Source of the DNA: HGM04593 sp045644465
GTDB lineage: Bacteria > Bacteroidota > Bacteroidia > Bacteroidales > Bacteroidaceae
Direction of reading: 5' to 3'
Length of the DNA: 46,932 nt
NCBI GenBank assembly: GCA_045644465.1
Contig: JAZRGV010000055.1
Span: 1-46,932, forward strand
The notes under the pieces were generated by a model. The model searched no databases and was not told the DNA's origin. It saw nothing but the letters and a program-made list of their open reading frames with translations. This document shows, piece after piece, positions 1 to 9,526 of this stretch; positions within the stretch are counted from its first letter, which is position 1; each line of letters opens with the position of its first letter. Both the position numbers and the translations under genes were made by a program.

Positions 1-123
1 CGACAAAGTCTCCGACATTTGTTTAGCTGAAATTGTCGGTAATTTTTTAATTAAATTGAGTATTTTCTGTTGGCGTTCAGTTAGTTTCGTCTCCGACATG
101 TCACCGACAAAGTCTCCGACATT
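1..123. repeat. 19-bp direct repeat (1-19 and 105-123)
   Basis: CGACAAAGTCTCCGACATT occurs at 1-19 and again at 105-123, and part of it (GTCTCCGACAT) also occurs at 89-99. In the minus-strand frame the two full copies are read in different registers: NVGDFV for the right copy and MSETLS for the left. The repetition is therefore at DNA level, not a protein repeat. Confidence 0.7.
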
Positions 124-165
124 CTGTTTCTCGGACGATGCTAAAATGAAAAAAACAGAATGGAA
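1..165 (-). CDS. Partial HTH-domain protein, runs off the left edge
   Basis: An open frame reads on the minus strand from just after an in-frame TAA (166-168) to base 1, at least 55 codons. The first ATG is at 97-99. From there it reads MSETKLTERQQKILNLIKKL and continues PTISAKQMSETLS. This is a helix-turn-helix start of the kind seen at the C-terminus of AlbA/RecG-like ATP-binding proteins and Fic proteins, or at the N-terminus of small regulators. The upstream NVGDFVGD segment resembles the low-complexity linker before that C-terminal HTH, so this may be the tail of a 5'-truncated gene rather than a true start. The family is inferred from the pattern only. Confidence 0.45.
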
Positions 166-228
166 TTATCAATGACGGGTAAGTTCCTTTTGTATTAAAA
201 TTGTATAGAATTCAAGTTCGGTATATAA

Positions 229-265
229 AAATTCTTGTAGATTTTTCAAAAATCTACAAGAATTT
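229..265 (-). terminator. Palindromic terminator of the hut-to-fucosidase operon
   Basis: Arms 229-246 and 248-265 are perfect 18-nt complements around a single central base. On the minus strand the stem is followed by a T-rich run (TTTATAT). It sits 39 bp beyond the stop of the GH95 gene, so it most likely ends the long minus-strand operon. Confidence 0.75.
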
Positions 266-303
266 ACAAGTTTACAATATGTTGTTTTTCTCGTGAACAA
301 CTA

Positions 304-2814
304 TTACTTTATTTTTTCGCTTTTCAGCGCGCCGTCTTTGACGGTTATGCGGTACGATGTTCCTTTCTTTGTCTTGAATGCAAGTTTCTTGTCTCCGTAG
401 AGGATGTTGCAAGGTGTGCCGCTGTTCGATTTAATTATCGCTTCGGCTAGCTTTCCATCCTGCCATGTGATGTCGACTTCAAAGCCTCCTTTGGCGCACA
501 AGCCTTTAACAGAACCCTCTTCCCATGCGTCGGGTAGGGCGGGGAGCAGGTGAATGAATCCCATGTGGCTCTGCATCAACAGTTCGCACATTCCGGCTGT
601 GCCGCCAAAGTTTCCGTCAATCTGGAACGGTGCGTGGGTGTCCCAAAGGTTGTCGAGTGTGCCGTTCTTCAACAGGTTGCCGAACAGGGTGTATGCGTGG
701 TTGCCGTCGTGCAGGCGTGCCCATTGGTTGAGCTTCCAGCCCATGCTCCAGCCTGTTGCACCGTCGCCGCGGTGTTCGAGTACCACGCGCGAAGCGTCGG
801 CAAGCCCGGGGGTTACAACGGGTGATATTGTGCGTCCGGGGTGCAAACCGAACAGGTGGTTTACATGGCGGTGCTGGTCGTTGGGGTCGTCGATATCTTT
901 GCTCCACTCCATGAGTTGGCCGTAACGTCCAATCTCATACGGAGCAAGTCTGTTAAGAACCTTTTTCCACTCTTTGCGCAGTTCCTTGTCGCATCCCATC
1001 ACTTCGCTTGCTGCAATGGCATCGAGCAGAATCTCTCTTACTACCGCGTGCACGAATGTTGCGCCTTGGTCTATAGGTCCGTGCTCGGGCGATGTGGATG
1101 GTGCGGCGGTGTATGTGCCGTCATCTTTTTTCCAAAGGTAATCCACTGCGAAAATTGCGCTGCTCTTTATAATGTCGTAACCAACTTCTTTCAGGAATTT
1201 CTTGTCGCGTGTGTAGTCGTAGTAATCCCACACGTGTGTGGCGAGCCATGGACCTGCCATGGGGTTAAAATTCCACGACATATCCTGACTAATGAGTGGT
1301 GCTGTAAAACCAAAGATATTGCTCGATATGCTTGCGGTCCATCCTCGTGCACCAAAGTATGATTTTGCTGTAACTTCGCCCGGCTTTATAAGTGTGCGTA
1401 TGAAGTCAATCAATGGAAGCATACATTCATTGAGGTTGGTGACGCATGCTGGCCAATAATTCATCTGCAGGTTGATGTTGTTGTGGTAATCGACACGCCA
1501 AGGTCCATCGACATTATTGTGCCACATTCCCTGTAGGTTGGCAGGCATATTGCCGGGACGTGAGCTTGAAATAAGCAGATAACGTCCGAACTGGAAATAC
1601 AACTGTTCGAGCTTGTAATCGGGCTTGCCCTTGCGGTAGCTCTCAAGGCGTTTGTTTGTCGGCATGTTATTTATGCCGGGGAACTCGTATGTAACAGGTG
1701 CGTTGGGATTGATATTCAATTCCACGCGGTTGAAAAGTGCAGAGTAGTCACTGTAATGCTCTTTCAGCAGTTTGTCATATCCTTTTGAAGCGGCTTTCTT
1801 TATCCACTCTGCCGTTGTCTCGTCGGGGTTTACTCCTACATATGTCTTAGGGTTGTTGAAATCGGGGTCGAAGTTTATCTTGTAGTCGGTGTCGCCGGTT
1901 ATATAGAAGCATACTTCATCGGCATTTGATATGCGTATCTTGCCTTTGTTTATACTCTTCTTTCCACCTTTGGCCTCAACTCTCATCCTTACGGTGTATT
2001 GCATATTGTTGTTGTCGAGCTTTGCCTTCCACACAAGCTCATTGTTGCCGTTCTGCTCGAGTGTACCTTCCGATACGGGGTTGGGAACATAGCTGAATGT
2101 GAGGTTCTGCATTCCAGGTTCGCTTGCGCTGAACTTGACAACAAGAACATTTGCAGGGTATGAAACAAAATACTTACGTTGGAAGAATACATCGTCTTTG
2201 TTGTACTGTACTATTGCCAAAGCTGAATCGAGTGAAAGTATGCGCTTGTAGTCGCTCATGTCAATACAGCTGTGTCCAGTCTCTATATAGAATTCACCCA
2301 TGGTGGTGAAGTTACCGAAACGGAACGGATTCTCACCATAGTATTCATACGATGCGGTGCTGTTGAAATTCTCTCTTGTGAGTTTTGCCGCTTTCTCATC
2401 GTCGCCGTCAAGGAATGCTTGACGTATCTCATCGAGCAGGTGTGCCGACTGTTTGTTCACATTCCAATAATACTGTGCACCACCCTCGGTATTTGGACCT
2501 CCGCGCCACAATGTCTTTTCGTTGAATGTGATGCGTTCAGCCTCGAGTGAACCAAGTATGTTGGCTCCTATGCTGCCGTTACCTATGGGCAACGACTGCG
2601 ACTCCCACTCCTTGTCGGCGTTGTAGTTTGCATCGCCGGCCCATTCTGGTTTCTTGCCTTTCCAGTTCTCGGGTTTTCCGCCATACCATATCTCCTTGCC
2701 GTTCAGCGTTGTAGGTTTGTCGAACCATATCGACTGTCCATGGATGTAATCGGTCTGGGCTTGTAGTCCCATAGCGCACAAAAAGAGTGCGACAAACATT
2801 TTTCTTCTTTTCAT
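304..2814 (-). CDS. GH95 family alpha-L-fucosidase, secreted
   Basis: An 836-residue glycoside hydrolase of family 95, predicted to remove terminal alpha-L-fucose from glycans by an inverting mechanism. Residues 1-20 form a signal peptide ending in LQAQ, so it is exported. The N-terminal half carries the GH95 signature around LPIGNGSIGANILGS and FNEKTLWRGGP. The (alpha/alpha)6 catalytic domain shows HNNIN (Asn446 and Asn448), TSPEHG (Glu577) and FQIDGNFGG (Asp733). These match the Asn/Asn/Glu/Asp active-site set known for the Bifidobacterium enzyme AfcA. Length is normal for the family. It is the last gene of the operon, 7 bp after the 79-residue gene. Related family members act on galactose, so substrate is inferred. 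Confidence 0.9.
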   Translation of the reverse strand: MKRRKMFVALFLCAMGLQAQTDYIHGQSIWFDKPTTLNGKEIWYGGKPENWKGKKPEWAGDANYNADKEWESQSLPIGNGSIGANILGSLEAERITFNEKTLWRGGPNTEGGAQYYWNVNKQSAHLLDEIRQAFLDGDDEKAAKLTRENFNSTASYEYYGENPFRFGNFTTMGEFYIETGHSCIDMSDYKRILSLDSALAIVQYNKDDVFFQRKYFVSYPANVLVVKFSASEPGMQNLTFSYVPNPVSEGTLEQNGNNELVWKAKLDNNNMQYTVRMRVEAKGGKKSINKGKIRISNADEVCFYITGDTDYKINFDPDFNNPKTYVGVNPDETTAEWIKKAASKGYDKLLKEHYSDYSALFNRVELNINPNAPVTYEFPGINNMPTNKRLESYRKGKPDYKLEQLYFQFGRYLLISSSRPGNMPANLQGMWHNNVDGPWRVDYHNNINLQMNYWPACVTNLNECMLPLIDFIRTLIKPGEVTAKSYFGARGWTASISSNIFGFTAPLISQDMSWNFNPMAGPWLATHVWDYYDYTRDKKFLKEVGYDIIKSSAIFAVDYLWKKDDGTYTAAPSTSPEHGPIDQGATFVHAVVREILLDAIAASEVMGCDKELRKEWKKVLNRLAPYEIGRYGQLMEWSKDIDDPNDQHRHVNHLFGLHPGRTISPVVTPGLADASRVVLEHRGDGATGWSMGWKLNQWARLHDGNHAYTLFGNLLKNGTLDNLWDTHAPFQIDGNFGGTAGMCELLMQSHMGFIHLLPALPDAWEEGSVKGLCAKGGFEVDITWQDGKLAEAIIKSNSGTPCNILYGDKKLAFKTKKGTSYRITVKDGALKSEKIK

Positions 2815-2821
2815 ATTATAG

Positions 2822-3061
2822 TTATTTGTTTTCCAAAGTGTTTACATATTGTATTAGCCTGGCTACATGTTGCCTGAAACTTATATTGTAGTCGCGTTCA
2901 AAGCCATACTCTTCGGCAATGGCGCGTATGGTGCCTTGAACATCCTCTATACGTTTGAGTGTTCCGCTACCGTCCTGTGCAATGCGGTAAATCTCGATAT
3001 CCTTGTTCCCTAGTTCAAGGAAATATCCGCTTACGGTCGCTGTCCTCTTTACTGTTGCCAT
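2822..3061 (-). CDS. Small conserved-looking protein of unknown function
   Basis: A 79-residue protein I do not recognise. It has no signal peptide or membrane segment and a mixed alpha/beta look, with charged residues throughout. The start ATG is 6 bp after the exchanger stop and its stop is 7 bp before the fucosidase start, so it is co-transcribed with both. Its in-operon position and lack of frame damage support a real gene. Function cannot be stated. Confidence 0.7.
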   Translation of the reverse strand: MATVKRTATVSGYFLELGNKDIEIYRIAQDGSGTLKRIEDVQGTIRAIAEEYGFERDYNISFRQHVARLIQYVNTLENK

Positions 3062-3067
3062 AATGTC

Positions 3068-4729
3068 TTACACAAAGAGCATTATTACCAATTGTATTAT
3101 TATCACTCTCAGGAACATACACACCGGATACACTGTGGCATATGCAACAGAAGGGTTATCGCCGTCAATGGTGTCGTTGGCGTAGTTGAGTGCCATAGGG
3201 TTGGCCATTGAGCCACAGAGCAGGCCCGATATTGAACCGAAATCCAATTTCATCACACGCAAGGCAAAGATACCTATCAGTACTACCGGGACAAATGTTA
3301 TGAGCAATCCAAGTATGAGCCACAGTACTCCTTCGGGGCGTACAACGGTCTCAAAGAAGTGTGCTCCCGCATCGAGTCCCAAGCAAGCAAGGTACAGGTT
3401 AAGACCTATCGCACGCAACATCATGTTGGCACTTCGTGTGGTGTATGTAACCATGTGCAGTCGTGGGCCGAATGTTCCTATAAGTATTCCCACTATGATG
3501 GGGCCACCGGCTAGTCCAAGCTTCACAGGCAATGATATTCCGGGAATAGAAAGAGGAATACTACCTACCATCAGTCCAAGAATCATACCAATGAATACCG
3601 ATACAAGGTTCGGCTCGTTGAGGCTCTGTACGGCGTTGCCTAAGATTTTCTCTACGCGTTTGATATCACCAGCTTCGCCAACAACGGTAAGGCGGTCGCC
3701 AAGCTGCAATACCAGGTCGGGTGTTGCCAACAGCTGTACTCCCGAACGATATACGCGGCTGATATTTATTCCGTAGTTATTTCTTAAGCGCAATGATGAT
3801 AGCTTCTTTCCGTTTATCTCGGGACGTGTTACCAATATTCGTTGCGATGTAAGTTCGCTGTCAATCTTGTTCCAGTCGATGTTCTCGGAGTTCCAGTCTT
3901 TCTGTTCCTGCTCGCCGAAGACAAGGCGAAGCTCCTCGGTCTCTTCAGGTTTGGTGATAACGAGCAGAATATCATTTTTCTGTAGTACCCTGTCCGACAT
4001 GGGTATCAACACGTGCCCGTCGTGCCACATTCTTGATATTACAAAATGGTTATGCCATGTATGTGCCACTTCGGCTATAGTCTTTCCAAAGATGGCAGGG
4101 TTTGTTACACGAAAACTTGCGATGAAAACGTTCTTATGGTGTTTATTGTCGGGTTGTGGCATGTCGCCTGAGCGAACAAAAACCTTACGCAGGAATATTA
4201 TTGCAAGAATAACACCTACAACGCCAAGAGGGTATGTTATGGCACAGCTCAGAGCCGCCCCGTTACCATTTATTCCAAGCTGTTCAAGAGTCTGTTGTGC
4301 CGCAGCCAATGCCGGAGTGTTGGTTGTTGCTCCGCATAGTATTCCCGACATATCAGGCATTGAAACGTTTGTGGCAAAGCTTAGTCCAACAGCGGTCAGA
4401 GTACCTACAACAAGTACCGCTATGGCCGGAATGAGTAGTTTAAAACCTTCGGTACGCATAGAACTGAAGAAACCCGGACCAACTTGCAGTCCCAGGGCAT
4501 AAACGAACAGCACCAGTCCGAATGTCTCGGCATAAAAGAGCATTTGGCTGTCGATACTCAAGCCAAAGTGTCCGGCGATAATTCCGGCAAAGAATACAAA
4601 GGTTATTCCCAATGATATCCCCATTATGCGAACCTTGCCCACCATCAGTCCCACGGCCGAGATTAGTGATAATACAATAATGGCCTGTAGGGCTGAATGT
4701 TCAATGAACAGTAGTTTCAGATATTCCAT
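3068..4729 (-). CDS. AspT/YidE/YbjL-type membrane exchanger with two RCK domains
   Basis: A 553-residue inner-membrane transporter of the aspartate:alanine exchanger family. There is a hydrophobic half at residues 1-190 and another at about 375-553, the family's duplicated YidE/YbjL units. Each contains a related motif, CGATTNTPA in the first and CGSMANPMA in the second. Two soluble RCK_C (TrkA-C) regulatory domains lie between them, roughly residues 200-265 and 295-370. The gene is 10 bp after the S46 peptidase gene. Because the operon yields glutamate (hut) and Asp/Glu dipeptides (DPP11), an acidic amino acid or its decarboxylation product is a plausible substrate, but this is inference. 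Confidence 0.85.
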   Translation of the reverse strand: MEYLKLLFIEHSALQAIIVLSLISAVGLMVGKVRIMGISLGITFVFFAGIIAGHFGLSIDSQMLFYAETFGLVLFVYALGLQVGPGFFSSMRTEGFKLLIPAIAVLVVGTLTAVGLSFATNVSMPDMSGILCGATTNTPALAAAQQTLEQLGINGNGAALSCAITYPLGVVGVILAIIFLRKVFVRSGDMPQPDNKHHKNVFIASFRVTNPAIFGKTIAEVAHTWHNHFVISRMWHDGHVLIPMSDRVLQKNDILLVITKPEETEELRLVFGEQEQKDWNSENIDWNKIDSELTSQRILVTRPEINGKKLSSLRLRNNYGINISRVYRSGVQLLATPDLVLQLGDRLTVVGEAGDIKRVEKILGNAVQSLNEPNLVSVFIGMILGLMVGSIPLSIPGISLPVKLGLAGGPIIVGILIGTFGPRLHMVTYTTRSANMMLRAIGLNLYLACLGLDAGAHFFETVVRPEGVLWLILGLLITFVPVVLIGIFALRVMKLDFGSISGLLCGSMANPMALNYANDTIDGDNPSVAYATVYPVCMFLRVIIIQLVIMLFV

Positions 4730-4739
4730 AATGTTTTAG

Positions 4740-6791
4740 TTATTTCACACCCATCTCTTCCAACAGGTATCCTGCGCCACCGATGCGGTCTATAACGAAA
4801 AGAACAAATCGTATGTCAACCGAAATGTTACGACATATTGTCGGGTCGAATTCTATGTCGCTCATTGTTGAACGCCATGTACGATCGAAATTGATACCAA
4901 TCAGCTCGCCCTTGCCGTTTATTACAGGTGAACCGGAATTTCCGCCCGATGTGTGGTTGTTGGCGAGGAAACATACAGGGATTGTCTTCTTCCCGTTGTT
5001 TTCGATAGCCCAACGTCCATAATCCTTTCTGCCATGGATATCGCGTAGAACTTGCGGTATGTTATAGTCATATATCTTTGGGTTGTCCTTGGCTATTATG
5101 CCGTCGAGTGTTGTCAGGAATGTGTGATACTCTCCGTCGGCGTTCTCGTATCCGCCGATGTTTCCATAGGCAACGCGCAGGGTAAAATTAGCATCGGGGT
5201 AGAATGCACGTTCCTTGTCCCACTCGCGCAATGCCTGCATGTATGGCTTGTACCATTTTTCTATGGCAGGAACGTTGCTGAGGTTGCGATAAGCATATTG
5301 GCGGTTCTGCTCAATCATTGGAGCAAACCACGAAGCAAACTGAACGAAGCAGTCCTCCTGTATCTCTTGTTTAGTGAGCGGATACTCCTTTAGAATTCGT
5401 GTTGTGTCGAACAGTTTGTCGGCAAAAGCCTCGGCACTGCCACACTCGTTAACGGCCTGTTTCAGCTGTTGTGGTACTCTGTCGCCCGGCATGCGGTTAA
5501 GGAATTCCTTTATCATACATCGTGCTATCTCGCGATCGATGCCTGCTCTGTAACCTCTGAGGCTTTTGCGACGAATCTCGGCTTGCTCGTCTGCTGTTAC
5601 CTTCTCCTCTGTCATGCATTTATCGTAAAGCTGCCAAGCAAAGTTGAAAGCCTCGATGCCGGCTATCGATTCGTTGAAAAGCTCACGGACGAAGTAGCTC
5701 TCTGTTACATTGTTATATGCAACATTCATAGAGTCGAGTATGCCTGCATATTCGGTATTTCTGGCCCATTTTATGAAATCTGTTTCATAGCCAATCTTTT
5801 TGCCTATGGTTCCAAGTTTTTCCAGGCCTAGCGATTCGCCCTGCCATTTTTTCCAGCCGTTGGCGATGTTTGCATGCTTTGCAGCGTATGCAATGCGTGT
5901 GGCCGCATCCTTTGACTGTGCTTCACTGATGATGTTAAGTCGTGTGGTGCGCAGGTCTATCTTCATGGGGTTGGCCTTGAACAAGGTATATGCCGCAGCC
6001 GAGCTTGTGATATACTCTTGGGTGTTGCCCGGAAATCCATATATCATTGTGAAGTCGCCATCTTCTATGCCTTTTGTCGAAACCTTGAAGTGGCGTTTGG
6101 GGTGGTAGGGTACATTGTCCTTGCTGTATTCTGCCGGTTCATTGTTTGCATCGGCATATACGCGGAAAATAGCAAAGTCACCGGTGTGGCGTGGCCATAT
6201 CCAGTTGTCGGTATCTCCACCGAATTTGCCTATTGCCGAGGGGGGCGCACCCACAAGACGTACATCGCGGTATGTGCAATATACAAAAAGGTAGTGTTGG
6301 TTGCCATAATACATCGGTTCTATGCTTGCACGATAGCCATTGCCCTTAATGGCCTCGCTAATGATGGCATCTTTGCTTTCGCCTGCAGCAAGCCTCTCTG
6401 TAACGTCTTCCATCTTCACCAGCAAGCTCACTGTCAATCCCGGAACATGCAACTCTTCTTCGCGCGATTTTGCCCAATAGCCATAGGTAAGGTAGTCGTG
6501 TTCTACCGACGATAGTTTTTGTATGGAGCTGTATCCGCAGTGGTGGTTGGTAAGCAAGAGGCCTTCGCCCGAAACGAACTCACCTGTGCAACCGCCGCCG
6601 AACTGAACAACAGCATCTTTCAACGACGCCTTTTTATCGGAATAAATATCATCAACTTTAAGTTTGAAGCCCTTCTTGCGCATATCCTTTATACGCTCTT
6701 TTATAAGGTTCGGGAGCCACATTCCCTCATCGGCAGTGGCTGTAGTCATGGTAAGGCACGCTATGGCGCAGATAAACAGTCTTTTTATCAT
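4740..6791 (-). CDS. S46 family dipeptidyl peptidase, DPP11 type
   Basis: A 683-residue periplasmic serine dipeptidyl-peptidase of family S46, with a signal peptide at residues 1-20. LLTNHHCGY (His83/84) supplies the catalytic His and GGNSGSPV (Ser619) the nucleophile. Eighteen residues after Ser619 is Arg637 in NFDRTW. In Porphyromonas DPP11 the same spacing separates Ser655 from Arg673, which gives preference for Asp/Glu at P1; DPP7 has Gly there. The sequence therefore points to DPP11 specificity. The gene lies 12 bp after hutI and 10 bp before the exchanger. It would release acidic dipeptides from peptides for an amino-acid-fermenting lifestyle. Confidence 0.9.
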   Translation of the reverse strand: MIKRLFICAIACLTMTTATADEGMWLPNLIKERIKDMRKKGFKLKVDDIYSDKKASLKDAVVQFGGGCTGEFVSGEGLLLTNHHCGYSSIQKLSSVEHDYLTYGYWAKSREEELHVPGLTVSLLVKMEDVTERLAAGESKDAIISEAIKGNGYRASIEPMYYGNQHYLFVYCTYRDVRLVGAPPSAIGKFGGDTDNWIWPRHTGDFAIFRVYADANNEPAEYSKDNVPYHPKRHFKVSTKGIEDGDFTMIYGFPGNTQEYITSSAAAYTLFKANPMKIDLRTTRLNIISEAQSKDAATRIAYAAKHANIANGWKKWQGESLGLEKLGTIGKKIGYETDFIKWARNTEYAGILDSMNVAYNNVTESYFVRELFNESIAGIEAFNFAWQLYDKCMTEEKVTADEQAEIRRKSLRGYRAGIDREIARCMIKEFLNRMPGDRVPQQLKQAVNECGSAEAFADKLFDTTRILKEYPLTKQEIQEDCFVQFASWFAPMIEQNRQYAYRNLSNVPAIEKWYKPYMQALREWDKERAFYPDANFTLRVAYGNIGGYENADGEYHTFLTTLDGIIAKDNPKIYDYNIPQVLRDIHGRKDYGRWAIENNGKKTIPVCFLANNHTSGGNSGSPVINGKGELIGINFDRTWRSTMSDIEFDPTICRNISVDIRFVLFVIDRIGGAGYLLEEMGVK

Positions 6792-6803
6792 AATTTTGTG
6801 TGG

Positions 6804-8042
6804 TTACTTTATGTGTATGCCTTTCAATATTATATCCTTTATTATAGGTGTTTGGTGTGCATATGGCATATATGCTAACGACGGCAATGGCTTTGTTAGG
6901 TAGAAGTTTGCCACCTTGCCACGTGTTATAGAGCCGTAGTCGTAGCTCTCGCCCATGGCGCATGCACTGTTCAGCGTTGACGCATTGAGTGCTTCGGCCG
7001 GTGTCATTTTCATCTTTATGCTTGCCAACGATGCTACAAAGCGCATGTTACCCGATGGTGCTGTGCCTGGGTTATAGTCCGAGGCCAGCGCAACAGCCAA
7101 TCCAGCGTCAATCATCTTGCGTGCAGGCGGATAGCCTATGCCAAGGAAAAAGGCACATCCGGGCAACATCGTAGGCATTGTGTCGGTGTCTTTCAAAGCC
7201 TCAACTTGCTCTTCGCCCATCGACTCAAGATGGTCAACCGATAGTGCTCCATGTTCCACGCCAACTTCCACACCGCCCGAGACGGCTAGCTCGTTGGCGT
7301 GTATCTTTGCACGCAGTCCATATTTTGCTCCTGTTTCTATTATTTTTGCGGTCTCTTCAACAGTAAAGAATCCTTTGTCGCAGAATACATCAACAAAATC
7401 GGCTAACCCCTCTTTGGCTACGGCAGGTATCATGTCGTTGCACACGTGCTCCACATATTCGCTCTGGCGACCTTTGTAGGCACGTCCCACAGCATGTGCT
7501 CCAAGGAATGTGGCACGCACGGCCAATGGAGCATTCTCCTTTATGCGTTGTATGACACGCAAAATTTTTAGTTCATCTTCGAGTGTGAGCCCATAGCCCG
7601 ATTTTATCTCCACAAGTCCTGTACCCATCGACACAATCTCGTCAATACGTTCCATTGCTTGGCGGTAAAGCTCCTCTTCGCTTGTTGAGTGCAGTCTGTC
7701 GGCAGAGTTCAGTATGCCGCCACCGCGTTTGGCAATCTCTTCGTATGATAGGCCGTTTATCTTGTCGAGAAACTCTTGTTCACGACTGCCTGCATATACA
7801 ATGTGCGTGTGCGAGTCGCAGAACGATGGGAACAACCAGCCACCTTGTGCATCAATAACTTCGCAACCGTCAGCGGGCGTAAAAGCATCCATAGTGCCAT
7901 AGTCGGCAATGCGGTCGCCATCGGTGCGTAGCCATGCGTTTTCAAGCATGCCAATCTCGCTCATCTCCTTTCCGGAAACCCTTGTGCGTCTGCTCTCGTC
8001 AATTCCTACGATACACCCTATATTCTTAACAATGAGGCTCAT
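6804..8042 (-). CDS. hutI: Imidazolonepropionase
   Basis: A 412-residue amidohydrolase that opens 4-imidazolone-5-propanoate to N-formimino-L-glutamate, the third step of histidine degradation. The metal-binding pair is in CDSHTHIVYAG (His78 and His80), and the later GYGLTLEDELK and HANELAVSGGVE motifs are typical of HutI. Cytosolic, with family-typical length. Its start lies inside the end of hutH (17-bp overlap), which suggests translational coupling. The S46 peptidase gene follows after 12 bp. Confidence 0.97.
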   Translation of the reverse strand: MSLIVKNIGCIVGIDESRRTRVSGKEMSEIGMLENAWLRTDGDRIADYGTMDAFTPADGCEVIDAQGGWLFPSFCDSHTHIVYAGSREQEFLDKINGLSYEEIAKRGGGILNSADRLHSTSEEELYRQAMERIDEIVSMGTGLVEIKSGYGLTLEDELKILRVIQRIKENAPLAVRATFLGAHAVGRAYKGRQSEYVEHVCNDMIPAVAKEGLADFVDVFCDKGFFTVEETAKIIETGAKYGLRAKIHANELAVSGGVEVGVEHGALSVDHLESMGEEQVEALKDTDTMPTMLPGCAFFLGIGYPPARKMIDAGLAVALASDYNPGTAPSGNMRFVASLASIKMKMTPAEALNASTLNSACAMGESYDYGSITRGKVANFYLTKPLPSLAYMPYAHQTPIIKDIILKGIHIK

Positions 8043-9516
8043 ACTCGTTCAGGAATTTTACCGATGCGGCAATGTATGGGTACATAACAGTGTCGTTATC
8101 AACAAAAGGCACAATGGCGCGATAAGCAGCGAACATCTCCTCTACCGGCTTTGATGAACGCAATGGGCGACGGAATTCCAAAGCCTGTGCAGCATTCATC
8201 AACTCTATTGCAAGAACACGCTCTGTGTTTTGTACAACTTTCCACAGTTTTGTTGCAGCATTTGAACCCATACTTACATGGTCCTCCTGGCCTTGTGATG
8301 ATGGTATGGAGTCGCACGATGCTGGCCAGCATAGTCCTTTTGATTGGCTTACAATAGATGCCGCTGTGTATTGTGGAATCATGAAACCGCTGTTCAATCC
8401 CGGATTTGCAACAAGGAAGTTCGGAAGGTTGCGTGCTCCCGATATAATGCGGTATATGCGTCGCTCCGAGATGTTACCCAATTCGGCTACAGCAATGGCA
8501 AGGAAATCCATAACCAGGGCTATAGGCTCTCCGTGGAAGTTTCCAGCCGAGATAATCTCGTCTGTCTCGGGGAAAATTGTAGGGTTGTCGGTTGCCGAGT
8601 TTATCTCTGTTTCCAGAACACTTGCCACATAAGCGATGGTGTCTTTTGCAGCACCATGTACCTGTGGTATGCAACGGAATGAATAGGGGTCCTGAACGTG
8701 TTTCTTTGGCTGTTTTATTATCTCGCTTCCGGCAAGAATTTCGCGGAAGTTACGTGCAGTCTCAATCTGTCCGTTGTGTGGACGTATAGCGTGTACGTTA
8801 TGCTCGAATGGGTCCATACGTCCGTCGAAAGCATCGAGTGACATTGCTCCAATGTAGTCGGCCCAATGGCTCAAACGCAAAGCGTTTATTATTGAATATA
8901 CGCCGTATGCCGACATAAACTGTGTTCCGTTGAGTAGTGCGAGGCCCTCTTTTGAACATAGTTCTATAGGCTCCCAACCCATATTTTTCATAACGGCAGC
9001 GCTCTCCACAATCTCCCCGTTTACCTCTACATGACCAAGGCCAATCAGCGGCAGGCACATGTGTGCAAGTGGTGATAGGTCGCCGCTCGCTCCCAATGAA
9101 CCCTGCTCATACACCACAGGGATAATATCGTTGTTGAACATGTCCAACAGACGCTCCACTGTAATAAGTTGCACTCCTGAATGACCGTATGAGAGAGATT
9201 GTGCTTTCAAGAAAAGCATCAGCTTTACAATCTCCGATGGCACTCGTGCGCCTGTGCCACATGCATGCGACATCATAAGGTTCTTCTGCAAGCTCGATAA
9301 ATCTTCCTTGCCAACCGAGATGTTGCATAGTGAACCAAAACCTGTTGTTACGCCATATATGGGACGTTCGCTATCTTGCATCTTCTCGTCAAGATACTTA
9401 CGGCAATTGATAATACGCTGTTTTGCATTCTCGCTGAGTGCTAGTTTGTAACCTTTTGTCAGAATCTCCTCGACTTTTGCTATGGTAAGTCGTTCTGTGT
9501 TTATATGATGAATCAT
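8026..9516 (-). CDS. hutH: Histidine ammonia-lyase
   Basis: A 496-residue enzyme that deaminates L-histidine to urocanate, the first step of the pathway. The Ala143-Ser144-Gly145 triad within GSLGASGDLSPLAHM self-cyclises to the MIO electrophile. YGVTTGFG (residues 54-61) is the family's active-site tyrosine loop. Family-typical length and no signal peptide. It starts 10 bp after hutU and its last 17 bp overlap hutI. Confidence 0.98.
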   Translation of the reverse strand: MIHHINTERLTIAKVEEILTKGYKLALSENAKQRIINCRKYLDEKMQDSERPIYGVTTGFGSLCNISVGKEDLSSLQKNLMMSHACGTGARVPSEIVKLMLFLKAQSLSYGHSGVQLITVERLLDMFNNDIIPVVYEQGSLGASGDLSPLAHMCLPLIGLGHVEVNGEIVESAAVMKNMGWEPIELCSKEGLALLNGTQFMSAYGVYSIINALRLSHWADYIGAMSLDAFDGRMDPFEHNVHAIRPHNGQIETARNFREILAGSEIIKQPKKHVQDPYSFRCIPQVHGAAKDTIAYVASVLETEINSATDNPTIFPETDEIISAGNFHGEPIALVMDFLAIAVAELGNISERRIYRIISGARNLPNFLVANPGLNSGFMIPQYTAASIVSQSKGLCWPASCDSIPSSQGQEDHVSMGSNAATKLWKVVQNTERVLAIELMNAAQALEFRRPLRSSKPVEEMFAAYRAIVPFVDNDTVMYPYIAASVKFLNEYEPHC

Positions 9517-9526
9517 AATATGTGTT

